From a bacterium (GTDB taxonomy: Bacteria; Auribacterota; Auribacteria; Auribacterales; Auribacteraceae), in assembly GCA_024233545.1 (NCBI GenBank), contig JACKPL010000003.1, positions 1 to 64,000 of the forward strand: DNA of 64,000 bases. Reading direction: 5' to 3'. Of the stretch, positions 26,163 through 35,114 are shown in pieces. The notes beneath the pieces were generated by a model. It did not search any database. It saw only the letters and a program-made list of their open reading frames with translations, and was not told the origin of the DNA. Positions within the stretch are counted from its first letter, which is position 1; the number at the start of each line of letters is the position of its first letter. Both the position numbers and the translations under genes were made by a program.

Positions 26163-27503
26163 ATGGTTAGAAAAAATCTTATCGCAATTATAACAGGTAT
26201 CGCATTAGCAAGTTACAGTGCAACTGCTATTGCCGGCGGATACGAAAATGACGCCAAACGAATGGAACAATTAGAGAAAACCGTTGCTCAGCAAGGTGAA
26301 ATGCTGCAGAACATGCATGACCATATTATGCGGCTTGATGGGCAGAAACATCAGGAAATGGGTGCGACACCGGAATGTGCCGATGCATATTTGTCCAAAG
26401 AAAAAGCAGGTTGGGCAGAAAATATTAAATGGTTCGGAGATTTTAGGTATCGTCATCAAATTGAAAAAGCAGATGGCGGCATAACCCGTAATAGAAACCG
26501 AATCAGAGCGCGTATCGGTATGGAAGCCAAAGTCAACGATGACACTGATTTTATATTTCAGATGGCGTCGAGCGACCTTGATGCTGACGAGCATATCAAC
26601 CGCGACCCTGTTTCAGCGAACTCTACCCTCGACGATTACTTTGACGACAAAGAACTTGCCATAGACCTTGCCTATATCGATTATCATCCTGAGGAAATTT
26701 TCGGATTCAAACTGACCAATGAGTTCATCAAAGAAATAAATCTGTTTGCCGGAAAAATGAAGAACCCCTTTTACCGTGCCGGCAAAAACGAAGTCATATT
26801 CGATGACGATTTGCGCCCAGAAGGCGGCGCTTTAAAAATCACCGCTCAGATTCCCGATACCAATATCGAACTTTTTACCAACGTCGGCGGATTCTGGGTT
26901 GAAGAACGGAGCAGTGATTCGGACACGAGCCTCTGGGGAGTTCAAGGCGGTATGACAGTTGTACTGCTCGAGAAGGATGAAAATCTTGGAAAAGTAAAAT
27001 TTACTACCGGGTTATCATATTATGATTACGGCAGTATCAAAGAAACAACTGCCTACGATGCGGGCAATAATACCACCAGCGGCGGGTCGTATTTGTACGA
27101 TTACGATATGTTTGAAGTGTTCGGTGAATTGGAAAGCCATCCGTTTGATACGCCGGTGGCTCTCTTTGCCAACTATGTCAACAATACTGACCGTGATGTG
27201 GAAGACCATGCATGGCAGGTTGGCGTCAAAGTTGGAAAAGCGAAAAAACCGGGCCAGTGGGAAGCTAAATACCTCTACAAGAAACTCCAAAATGATTCAG
27301 TGCTCGGCATATTCACCGATTCGGATTTCGGCGGCGGCGGAGCAGGCAACGAAGGCCATGAGATTGCTGTAAACCATATGTTCGCAAAAAATTTCAAATT
27401 GGGCGCTACGTTGTTCATCAATCAGCGCGATTTTGATAAGAAAGATTCGAGTCAGGATGGACAACTCTATCTTGCTCAGTTCGATGCTGTCGTAACATTC
27501 TAA
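26163..27503 (+). CDS. putative outer-membrane porin (second of the pair)
   Basis: 446 residues with a signal peptide (1-24, ending AIAGGY), a short coiled coil (MEQLEKTVAQQGEMLQNM), and a beta-barrel region beginning WAENIKWFGDFRYRHQ. It is homologous along its length to the preceding gene (LAGKMKNPFYRAG-like, SLWGVQGG, SYYDYGSIKE, SVLGIFTDSDF) and ends in a phenylalanine, as barrel proteins do. A weak Pho box lies about 250 bases upstream, so it may be phosphate-starvation induced. Substrate unproven. It has its own terminator and is separately transcribed from porin 1. Confidence 0.75.
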   Translation: MVRKNLIAIITGIALASYSATAIAGGYENDAKRMEQLEKTVAQQGEMLQNMHDHIMRLDGQKHQEMGATPECADAYLSKEKAGWAENIKWFGDFRYRHQIEKADGGITRNRNRIRARIGMEAKVNDDTDFIFQMASSDLDADEHINRDPVSANSTLDDYFDDKELAIDLAYIDYHPEEIFGFKLTNEFIKEINLFAGKMKNPFYRAGKNEVIFDDDLRPEGGALKITAQIPDTNIELFTNVGGFWVEERSSDSDTSLWGVQGGMTVVLLEKDENLGKVKFTTGLSYYDYGSIKETTAYDAGNNTTSGGSYLYDYDMFEVFGELESHPFDTPVALFANYVNNTDRDVEDHAWQVGVKVGKAKKPGQWEAKYLYKKLQNDSVLGIFTDSDFGGGGAGNEGHEIAVNHMFAKNFKLGATLFINQRDFDKKDSSQDGQLYLAQFDAVVTF

Positions 27504-27543
27504 TGTACAGCGTCTAAAAGTATTCTTTGAATACGTTATTTAA

Positions 27544-27582
27544 CATCCGGCAGTAGATTTTTCTTCCTGCCGGATGTTTTTT
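27544..27582 (+). terminator. Rho-independent terminator of porin 2
   Basis: CATCCGGCAG (27544-27553) pairs with CTGCCGGATG (27567-27576), followed by six T residues. Confidence 0.92.
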
Positions 27583-27624
27583 ATGCCGAAGAGTATTAGT
27601 TATAGAATGAATTATATTTCTCGT

Positions 27625-27654
27625 TTGACAGAACTCTTTTAAGCAGGGTATAGT
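27625..27654 (+). promoter_or_regulatory. sigma-70-type promoter of phoU1
   Basis: TTGACA (27625-27630) and TATAGT (27649-27654) are separated by 18 bases, about 60 bases upstream of the phoU ATG. No Pho box is apparent here, so this copy may be constitutive. Confidence 0.6.
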
Positions 27655-27713
27655 TAAAACTATTGTAACAATAGCAATATAACCAAAGCGTTAACAATGA
27701 CGAGGTAGTTTTT

Positions 27714-28385
27714 ATGTCTGTACACATGCAAAATGATCTTGAATTACTAAAGAAAAAAACGCTTCATTTATGCGCGTCTGTGGAAGATGATGTACAGCTG
27801 GCTCTGCAGGCAATAGAAGAAAAAAGTATAGAACTTGCCCATCAAGTCATCAGTAAAGATTTCGATATAGACCAAATGGAAGTCGATGTTGAGGAAGAGT
27901 GTCTCAAAATACTTGCCCTTCACCAGCCGGTTGCTATAGATTTGCGGTATATTATTTCAGTCTTAAAATTAAACAATGACCTTGAGCGAATCGGCGATTT
28001 GGCAGTGAATATAGCTGAACGCGCTACTTACATAGCGCAATATCCTGCCGAACGTTTCGGGTTCGATTTAAGCGATATGCTCACAAAAGTTCGGTATATG
28101 CTCAAAAGCAGTCTTGATTCGCTGGTCAATATGGATCAGCGGCTTGCCGTTGAGGTATGCAAAGCTGACGATGAAGTCGACGACATCAACCGTGCCGTTA
28201 TTCAATACATTATTGATGGAATCAGAAAAGCTCCCGATAAAACAGAATGGTATTTGCAATACCTTGCGGTTTCACGTTACCTTGAACGCATTGCCGACCA
28301 TGCAACGAATATTGCTGAAGATGTGCTGTATATGATTAAAGGAACCATAGTTCGCCATAAAACGAGCGAATATCAAGAAAGCTAA
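27714..28385 (+). CDS. phoU: phosphate signalling protein PhoU, copy 1
   Basis: 223 residues, the usual PhoU length. It has two copies of the three-helix PhoU motif: IDQMEVDVEEECLKILALHQPVA-type in the first half and VDDINRAV in the second. Each carries the acidic metal-binding cluster, and LERIGDLAVNIAE and LERIADHATNIAED helices are present. PhoU links the Pst transporter to PhoR and limits phosphate uptake. A second copy ends the pst operon. Here the gene has its own promoter and is separate from pst. Its stop codon overlaps the stop region of the convergent gene at 28382. Confidence 0.9.
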   Translation: MSVHMQNDLELLKKKTLHLCASVEDDVQLALQAIEEKSIELAHQVISKDFDIDQMEVDVEEECLKILALHQPVAIDLRYIISVLKLNNDLERIGDLAVNIAERATYIAQYPAERFGFDLSDMLTKVRYMLKSSLDSLVNMDQRLAVEVCKADDEVDDINRAVIQYIIDGIRKAPDKTEWYLQYLAVSRYLERIADHATNIAEDVLYMIKGTIVRHKTSEYQES

Positions 28386-28897
28386 AAATATTTATCGCTT
28401 AATATATTGCTGGATTCCAGCGTCTTCATTACAACAACGTAGACAATAAGTAGAAGAGTGACTAGATAAATCAGCATTGCCAACGGATTCCAAAACAGTT
28501 TTTTCAGAAAAACTGTCAACCCGTTTATTCTCGCCAACTGAATGCGGTTTTCCTCAAGAGCTCCCATTAACTTTTGGAACTCAATAAACGATGTGTTCCA
28601 TGTCGATGAGAGGCGTTTTGCCATTCCGCCCGATAATTCTTTGATGTCTTGAAGCAGAGTGTATTGAGTGAGTATATCGAAGGATTTATCATAGAGATTA
28701 TTATCGAACCTGATTGATTGCAGGAGCAACCCGTATTTCTTGGCTATTTCTGCTTTAAGACGAGCATATTCCTGCTCGTCTTCAGGCGTTAAATCTTGAT
28801 TTGCGCTGGCTTTTAGAATGAGAGAACCGCATTTTTGCCATAATGCAAGAAACTCACTGAATTCAACAATTTGATATTCGAGTTTTTTGTCAATCAT
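28382..28897 (-). CDS. hypothetical helical protein with C-terminal membrane anchor
   Basis: 171 residues of unknown family. The first ~125 residues are predicted almost entirely helical (polar, Glu/Lys/Leu-rich). One strong membrane helix at about 140-160 (LAMLIYLVTLLLIVYVVV) is followed by a short tail. This is a tail-anchored topology with the bulk in the cytoplasm. It lies 9 bases downstream of the guaB3-like gene on the same strand and overlaps the phoU 3' end by four bases. No function can be assigned. Confidence 0.6.
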   Translation of the reverse strand: MIDKKLEYQIVEFSEFLALWQKCGSLILKASANQDLTPEDEQEYARLKAEIAKKYGLLLQSIRFDNNLYDKSFDILTQYTLLQDIKELSGGMAKRLSSTWNTSFIEFQKLMGALEENRIQLARINGLTVFLKKLFWNPLAMLIYLVTLLLIVYVVVMKTLESSNILSDKYF

Positions 28898-28906
28898 ACT
28901 GACAAT

Positions 28907-30067
28907 TTATTTTCTCATGCCGACACGTTGTGCGGCTTGAAAAACTTTTCCCTCGGTTTGAATAGTTGGCGCAATAATTATTTCGGTTAACTGCATTTCG
29001 CGAATGTTGCGTGCTCCGACGTTGCCCATGGAAGTCTGCAGAGCACCCATAAGGTTTTGCGTGCCGTCGTCGAGGTCGGCGGGTCCGAACAATATTTGTT
29101 CAAGAGTGCCGGTAGTGCCGACTTGAATACGCGTCCCGCGCGGCAAGTTTGCGTGAGGTGTTGCCATTCCCCAGTGAAAACCGCGTCCCGGCGCTTCCTT
29201 AGAGCGGGCAAATGCTGAACCGATCATTACGGCATCAGCGCCTGATGCGAACGCTTTGCAGATATCTCCGCCGGTAGTCATGCCGCCATCGGTAATAATG
29301 GGCACATATCTTCCTGAAAGTTTATAATAAAAATCGCGGGCGGCGGCGCAATCGGCTGTGGCAGTTACCTGAGGTACGCCGATACCCAATACGCCGCGTG
29401 TAGTACACGCCGCGCCGGGCCCGATGCCTACCAATAAGCCGTTTATACCGGCTTCCATTAGAGCGAGCGCAACTTTGTAAGTTACACAATTTCCTACAAC
29501 AACGGAAATTTTCATTTTTTTGCAGAAATTCTCAAAATTAAGCGTTTTGTATGCGGTAGATATGTGCTGAACAGTGGTAACAGTGGATTGAACAACAAAA
29601 ATGTCGGCTCCTGCGTCTTGCGCTATTTGTCCGAATTCTTCGGCGCGTTGCGGAATGGATGATACCGCCGCGGGAACGCCGGCTTTTTTAATCGCGCTGA
29701 TTCGTTTGCTGATAAGGTCTTTTTTTATCGGTTCTTTATAGAGATTCTGAACCAGTTTTGTCGCTTCGTCCGGCGATGCGGTGGCGATGGATTTGAGTAC
29801 TTGATCGGGATTTTCATACCGTGTTTGAATCCCTTCAAGATTCAGTACGGCAATACCGCCCATTTTTCCCATTTTGATGGCGAATTCAGTATCTACTACG
29901 CCGTCCATGGCGGCGGCAAGTATAGGCACGTTGATTTTCAAACCGCCGATATTCCACGAGGTATCGACTTCGTCTGGGTTAATCGTTATGTCGCCGGGTA
30001 CAAGAGCAATTTCGTCAAATCCGTAACAGCGGCGCGCCTTGCGTCCTCTGCCGACCCACATTCCCAT
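28907..30067 (-). CDS. guaB3: GuaB3-family IMP dehydrogenase-related protein
   Basis: 386 residues forming a single TIM barrel of the IMPDH/GMP reductase superfamily without the CBS pair found in GuaB. Motifs are LAAAMDGVVD, the catalytic loop GPGAACTTRG with Cys221, ITDGGMTTGGDICKAFASGADAVMIGS for the phosphate-binding strand, and a C-terminal TSMGNVGARNIREM. These identify the GuaB3 group known from actinobacteria and cyanobacteria. From memory, a cyanobacterial member has been reported to have IMP dehydrogenase activity; here the direction of reaction (IMPDH or GMPR) is unproven. It is a metabolic gene sitting within the phosphate cluster on the opposite strand. The start at 30067 has AGAGAGG upstream. 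Confidence 0.85.
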   Translation of the reverse strand: MGMWVGRGRKARRCYGFDEIALVPGDITINPDEVDTSWNIGGLKINVPILAAAMDGVVDTEFAIKMGKMGGIAVLNLEGIQTRYENPDQVLKSIATASPDEATKLVQNLYKEPIKKDLISKRISAIKKAGVPAAVSSIPQRAEEFGQIAQDAGADIFVVQSTVTTVQHISTAYKTLNFENFCKKMKISVVVGNCVTYKVALALMEAGINGLLVGIGPGAACTTRGVLGIGVPQVTATADCAAARDFYYKLSGRYVPIITDGGMTTGGDICKAFASGADAVMIGSAFARSKEAPGRGFHWGMATPHANLPRGTRIQVGTTGTLEQILFGPADLDDGTQNLMGALQTSMGNVGARNIREMQLTEIIIAPTIQTEGKVFQAAQRVGMRK

Positions 30068-30276
30068 AATTCAAATCCTCTCTTTATAATATTGTATGAC
30101 CACTATGATCCGATATGCCGGCTCATTGTAAATATCCTCCTAGATTTTGTCAATAATTTTATGGAGCCTTTGTAAAAAAAGAACTGCTCAGTATCCTTTA
30201 TTTCGTTAATTGTAACCATTACGTATCTGGAAAACAAAAATTAACGAAAAAATGAAACGGCATTTAGAAACGAATA

Positions 30277-30320
30277 CTAATTGTATCCTAACATTATTCT
30301 AACAATTGCCTGCCATTATA
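30277..30320 (+). promoter_or_regulatory. Pho box array upstream of pstS (four 11-bp repeats)
   Basis: Contiguous 11-mers: CTAATTGTATC (30277), CTAACATTATT (30288), CTAACAATTGC (30299) and CTGCCATTATA (30310). The first three share CTAAY in perfect 11-bp phase. The last is closer to the classical CTGTCAT half-site. A TATAAG -10-like hexamer overlaps the end of the array. It is the only clear regulatory element in the 406-bp gap between the guaB3-like gene and pstS. Confidence 0.75.
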
Positions 30321-30473
30321 AGACCGCAACAAAGAAACTGCTTTGTTTTTTTTGTATGTAGGATGCATGTTTTTGATAACGAGAAAGACGAAAGATATTT
30401 TTATAGAAAATCATCATAGCACTGTGCGGGATGCATGAATGTTTGATGTAACACAACACAAAAGGAGAAAAAA

Positions 30474-31439
30474 ATGAAAAAAAACCTACTTACAGCCGCA
30501 GTAGTTGCGGTGTTGAGCGCGCAGAGTGTGTTTGCCGCCGTCGAAGTTGATTCAAAGATCGGATCGTACGAAAAAACATCCGGCGTTTCGGGGCAGTTGT
30601 CATCAATCGGTTCGGATACCTTGAACAACTTAATGACGTACTGGTCGGAAGGGTTCACGAAAATATATCCGATTGTCAAAACACAGGTTGAAGGAAAAGG
30701 TTCGTCGACCGCTCCTCCGGCGTTAATTGAAGGAATTGCTCAGCTTGGTCCTATGTCGCGTAAAATGAAAAGCAAAGAAATTGACGATTTCGTTGAAAAA
30801 TATGGTTATAAACCGACGGAAATCCGTGTGGCAATCGATTCGCTGGCGGTGTATGTCAACAAAGACAACCCTGTCGAGCAGTTGACTATGGAAGAAGTCG
30901 ACGCGATCTTCTCCAAATCAAGAAATAAAGGGTATCCCACTGACATTACTACGTGGGGGCACGTCGGTCTTGCTGGTGAATGGGCAGATAAACCGATGTC
31001 GCTGTACGGGCGTAATTCGGCTTCAGGTACCTATGGGTATTTCAAGGAACATACTCTTGGCAAAGGCGATTACAAAGATACCGTAAAGGAACAGCCCGGC
31101 AGTGCTTCAGTGGTGCAGGGTGTTGAAAAAGACCTCGGCGGCATTGGATATTCCGGTATCGGCTACAAAACATCGGGTGTCAAAGCGATTGCGCTTGCAA
31201 ATAAATCAGGCGAACCGTATTATGAACCGTCGATTGAAAATGCAATCTCTGGAAATTATCCGTTGGCTCGATACTTGTATGTTTATGTTAATAAAAAACC
31301 CGGAGAACAGCTTGACAAACTGACCTACGAATTTGTTAAATATGTGCTGAGCCGCGAAGGGCAAGAATCTGTTATTAAAGATGGATATATCTCATTGTCG
31401 GCGGACGTTGTCGAAGCAGAACTTGAAAAATTGCGTTAA
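30474..31439 (+). CDS. pstS: phosphate ABC transporter, periplasmic substrate-binding protein PstS
   Basis: 321 residues with a signal peptide (1-21, ending SVFAA). Phosphate-binding segments are IGSDTLNNLM near residue 42, EGKGSSTAPPALIEG near 72, and GRNSASGTYGYF near 180. The C-terminal lobe carries PLARYLYVYVNKKP, as in PstS. There is no lipobox, so it is a soluble periplasmic protein. The ribosome-binding site is AAAGGAG. It begins the pstS-pstC-pstA-pstB-phoU operon behind a Pho box. Confidence 0.9.
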   Translation: MKKNLLTAAVVAVLSAQSVFAAVEVDSKIGSYEKTSGVSGQLSSIGSDTLNNLMTYWSEGFTKIYPIVKTQVEGKGSSTAPPALIEGIAQLGPMSRKMKSKEIDDFVEKYGYKPTEIRVAIDSLAVYVNKDNPVEQLTMEEVDAIFSKSRNKGYPTDITTWGHVGLAGEWADKPMSLYGRNSASGTYGYFKEHTLGKGDYKDTVKEQPGSASVVQGVEKDLGGIGYSGIGYKTSGVKAIALANKSGEPYYEPSIENAISGNYPLARYLYVYVNKKPGEQLDKLTYEFVKYVLSREGQESVIKDGYISLSADVVEAELEKLR

Positions 31440-31461
31440 ACCCTGACTCTCTGTACTTTAA

Positions 31462-33591
31462 ATGAACACAAACATACGCAAAATTAAAAATAATGTCGCT
31501 CACGGTGTTTTCACCGTGGGCGGCATTTCAACAATAATCATCATTGTTCTTTTGGTAACATTCCTTGCAAAAGAATTTGTGCCGTTGTTTGTTTCCGCGC
31601 GGCTTAAAGAAACCAAAGAGGTGGTTTTTAAACCGCAGGTATCAGAATCTCTTTTATTTGCCCGTATTTCCGAGGATGGAAATATGGGATTGTTTTTTTA
31701 TCCTTCAGGCACGTTATATCTTGTTAATATTCAGTCCGGTAACTTGCTTAAAACATGGCAGTTGAATGTGCCGGGCAAAAATGTTTATTTCGAAAACAAC
31801 CATCTCTTTTATGCGGCGCATAAAAAATTCACCGCATACCCGCTCCGTTTTACCACAGACCGCCAGACCGGATTGGAAACCGATGCAAAACTCGGCGAAC
31901 CGGTTGAAATAGAAATACCGTTTGAGTCTGTTACTCATGCCGCAGTCCGAGAATTAAGCGATGAAGAAATAACCATTGCGGTATCCTCCGGAGACGAAGC
32001 CTATTTTGTTTCTCTTGAAATGGAAGAAAGTTTTTCAGGTGAAATAGAAGTTTCCGATGAAATGAAAAAGCAATTCTCTGTTGGCGCAGAGATTGCGGGA
32101 TTGGAATTCTACCCGGGCAACCTGCTCTTAGTAGCATTGACTCCCGGACAAGTAAAAATATATGACCGGTCATGTGTGTATCGCGATTTGTTCAATAATA
32201 AAAAAGAAATCGCCGTTATGAAAAAATTGTTCGGCGACAGGGCTGTGTGTATCGGCGGAGCTGACGGATCGGTTACTGTGTGGTCTGAAGCGATCCGTAA
32301 TCAGGGAAGAAAATTTTTCCTGATTCATTCGATGCCGTCTTTAAGCGGCAAGGTCAAAGGGTTTGCGTTTAATGACCGCGACCGTTCCTTCATCGGATGG
32401 GATGCATCAGGTTTGGTTAAGCTGTACCACTCTACGAGCGAAAATGTGCGTCTTGAGATGCAGAGAACGGCAGAAACACGGTATACGTTCAATTCCAAAG
32501 GAACAATACTGTTCGCATACGGCGATAAAAATGAGTGCCTGCATCTGGAAAACCATCATGCGGACGTAACAGTTAAAACGCTGTTCGCAAAAGTATGGTA
32601 TGAGGGTTATCCAAAACCGGCTTATGTGTGGCAGTCAACGGGCGGGTCACAGGATTTCGAACCGAAATTCTCTTTGGTTCCATTGTTGATCGGCACATTT
32701 AAAGGCGCGTTATATGCTATGTTGTTTGCGTTGCCGCTTGCGTTGTGCGGCGCTTTATTTATGAATCAGTTTCTGCACCCTTCACTGCATCAATATATCA
32801 AACCGGTTGTTGAAATTATGGCGGGACTGCCGAGCGTCATTATCGGGTTCCTTGCCGGTTTATGGCTGGCTCCCGTACTCGAAAAGGTACTGCCGAGCGT
32901 TTTGTTGGCGTTATTGGTCATTCCGGTTGTTACCGTGATAACAGGGTTTCTTATAGAAAAAATATTTTTTTCAAAAAGCACCGATACTTATAAATTTGAA
33001 ATATTTATATTTGTTCCGGTGATTGTTGTAACATTTTGGGCATGTTTGAACTGTAATTCTTTTTTGAGCGATTGGCTGTTCAACGGAGATTTTAAACAGT
33101 ATGTATATGATACACTTGGTATGCCGTATGACCAGCGCAATGCGGTTGTTGTGGGGTTTGCCATGGGGTTTGCGGTTATTCCCATCATTTTTTCACTCGT
33201 TGAAGACGCGCTGTCGTTTGTGCCGAAAGAGATTATTGCCGGATCGTTAGCGCTTGGATTGTCCCGCTGGAAAACTGCTACGGGAGTTGTCCTTAAATCC
33301 GCCCGTTCCGGTATACTGTCGGCGGTTATGGTTGGGTTTGGGAGAGCGATCGGCGAAACCATGATTGTGCTGATGGCAACTGGAAATACGCCGGTGTTGT
33401 CGATGTTTCCTTTTAACGGGTTCCGTACATTATCTGCAAACATTGCAGTTGAACTGCCGGAAGCGCCGGTAGACGGCAGTTTGTACCGCATATTGTTCTT
33501 GTCAGCCTTCTTATTGTTTCTTTTTACGTTTCTCGTTAATACTCTGACAGACCTTTTGCGCGATTACTGGAGAAGGAGGTTGCAGGGATGA
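31462..33591 (+). CDS. pstC: phosphate ABC transporter permease PstC with large N-terminal periplasmic domain
   Basis: 709 residues, more than twice the E. coli length. One membrane helix (about 18-40) is followed by roughly 350 residues of repeated short beta strands (NLLKTWQLNVPG, GGADGSVTVWSE, VKLYHSTSE) that look like a WD40-type beta-propeller. The permease core begins near residue 405 (PLLIGTFKGALYAMLFALPLALCGAL). It carries the EAA-loop segment ALGLSRWKTATGVVLKSARSGILSAVMVGFGRAIGET. Similar long PstC proteins occur in some marine gammaproteobacteria. It overlaps pstA by four bases. Confidence 0.88.
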   Translation: MNTNIRKIKNNVAHGVFTVGGISTIIIIVLLVTFLAKEFVPLFVSARLKETKEVVFKPQVSESLLFARISEDGNMGLFFYPSGTLYLVNIQSGNLLKTWQLNVPGKNVYFENNHLFYAAHKKFTAYPLRFTTDRQTGLETDAKLGEPVEIEIPFESVTHAAVRELSDEEITIAVSSGDEAYFVSLEMEESFSGEIEVSDEMKKQFSVGAEIAGLEFYPGNLLLVALTPGQVKIYDRSCVYRDLFNNKKEIAVMKKLFGDRAVCIGGADGSVTVWSEAIRNQGRKFFLIHSMPSLSGKVKGFAFNDRDRSFIGWDASGLVKLYHSTSENVRLEMQRTAETRYTFNSKGTILFAYGDKNECLHLENHHADVTVKTLFAKVWYEGYPKPAYVWQSTGGSQDFEPKFSLVPLLIGTFKGALYAMLFALPLALCGALFMNQFLHPSLHQYIKPVVEIMAGLPSVIIGFLAGLWLAPVLEKVLPSVLLALLVIPVVTVITGFLIEKIFFSKSTDTYKFEIFIFVPVIVVTFWACLNCNSFLSDWLFNGDFKQYVYDTLGMPYDQRNAVVVGFAMGFAVIPIIFSLVEDALSFVPKEIIAGSLALGLSRWKTATGVVLKSARSGILSAVMVGFGRAIGETMIVLMATGNTPVLSMFPFNGFRTLSANIAVELPEAPVDGSLYRILFLSAFLLFLFTFLVNTLTDLLRDYWRRRLQG

Positions 33592-35111
33592 AATCCGAAA
33601 AAGTATATACCTATTTGCTGTCAACCGGTTTGATGATTATTACTTTGATGGTGTTGTCGGTTTTTTGCATTGTTATTGTGAACGGAGCGCCTCATTTTTG
33701 GCCTAAAAAAGTATCGCATTTTGTTCTCAAGGACGGACGCGAATACCTCGGAGAAATTCACGGCAAAGAGTTGACTCTGGATAAGTCGCAGTTCCGCTAC
33801 CGTATCAAAATCGGCAACCGTGATGTCTACGGGCAAGATTATGTTTGGATTGATGAAGATCAGATAGTTTCCCGCGCGTTTCCGCACGGAGTTATTATGC
33901 TTGAACGAATGGAATGGGGAAACGCCTATGGGTTTATACCGGAAAAAAGCATAACGGAAATTAAAACAAAAATTAAAGAAGCAACCCGGTTGCGTAAACG
34001 GATTGTTAGATTTGAAAAGAAAAACATTGCCGGTGTATATGCCGACATTGAGGCAATACAAAAAAAATACGCCGAAGAAGAAACAGCATACCGCAAAAAT
34101 AGATTATCTGAACTTGAAGATCAATACAGGAACAATGAACAAATCCTAGAGGAACTGTATATTAAGGCGCAAAAAGAAACATTTCGGTTTAGTCTAATAG
34201 ATAAGACAGAAAAAGAAATGCGCTGTTTTGACATAGTTCATGCCACCGCAGTGAATGACCTGAGTATAGTTCGGAAGGCGGGGGTGTTTATCTATCGCAT
34301 CGGTGAATTTATTTTTTCATATCCGCGCGAATCGAATACAGAAGGCGGTGTGTTTCCAGCATTGTTCGGAACAGTGTTTTTGGTCTTAATCATGAGCGTA
34401 TTTGTCTTTCCGTTCGGCGTAATTGCGGCGGTGTACCTGCATGAGTATGCCCGTCATGGCATCATATTAAAGCTTGTCCGCATAACGATATTCAATCTTG
34501 CCGGAGTTCCGTCGATTGTGTACGGCGTGTTCGGACTTGGTTTTTTTATTTATACCGTTGGAGGCGGCGTGGATGCGTTCTTCTTTTCCGATAACCTGCC
34601 GTCGCCGACATTTGGTACAGGCGGTATACTGTGGGCATCGCTGACTATGGCAATCCTGACTTTGCCGGTTGTAGTGGTGGCAAGCATGGAAGGGCTAAAA
34701 TCCGTACCGCAAATGTATCGCGACGGGGCGTATGGTTTAGCGGCGACTAAGTGGGAAGTCATCAAGGATGTCGTTATACCGAACGCTATGCCGGGTATGT
34801 TGACCGGGCTTATTCTGGCAATTTCTCGTGCGGCGGGTGAAGTGGCGCCGCTCATGATTACCGGTGTCGTTAAACTTGCGTTGAGTTTACCGGCGGATTT
34901 GACTGCGCCGTTTGTGCATCTTGAGAGAAAATTCATGCATTTAGGGTTTCATATATATGATGTGGGGTTTCAATCTCCCAATGTTGAGGCATCACGCCCG
35001 ATGGTGTTCAATACCACCTTGTTATTACTGGTAGTGGTGTTTGTCCTCAACCTTACTGCAATTATCATTCGAAATAAGCTGAGGAAAAAGTTTTTAAGGA
35101 GCGGCGTATAA
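33588..35111 (+). CDS. pstA: phosphate ABC transporter permease PstA with periplasmic extension
   Basis: 507 residues. After a first membrane helix (about 10-30) come some 210 residues predicted periplasmic. They contain a small beta domain (DGREYLGEIHGKELTLDKSQ) and a coiled coil (about 125-200, EAIQKKYAEEETAYRKNRLSELE-like). The permease core starts near 245, with a conserved loop GAYGLAATKWEVIKDVVIPNAMPGMLTGLILAISRAAGE. The ATG overlaps the pstC stop (ATGA), so translation is probably coupled. Together with PstC it forms the inner-membrane channel. Confidence 0.88.
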   Translation: MKSEKVYTYLLSTGLMIITLMVLSVFCIVIVNGAPHFWPKKVSHFVLKDGREYLGEIHGKELTLDKSQFRYRIKIGNRDVYGQDYVWIDEDQIVSRAFPHGVIMLERMEWGNAYGFIPEKSITEIKTKIKEATRLRKRIVRFEKKNIAGVYADIEAIQKKYAEEETAYRKNRLSELEDQYRNNEQILEELYIKAQKETFRFSLIDKTEKEMRCFDIVHATAVNDLSIVRKAGVFIYRIGEFIFSYPRESNTEGGVFPALFGTVFLVLIMSVFVFPFGVIAAVYLHEYARHGIILKLVRITIFNLAGVPSIVYGVFGLGFFIYTVGGGVDAFFFSDNLPSPTFGTGGILWASLTMAILTLPVVVVASMEGLKSVPQMYRDGAYGLAATKWEVIKDVVIPNAMPGMLTGLILAISRAAGEVAPLMITGVVKLALSLPADLTAPFVHLERKFMHLGFHIYDVGFQSPNVEASRPMVFNTTLLLLVVVFVLNLTAIIIRNKLRKKFLRSGV

Positions 35112-35114
35112 AAA

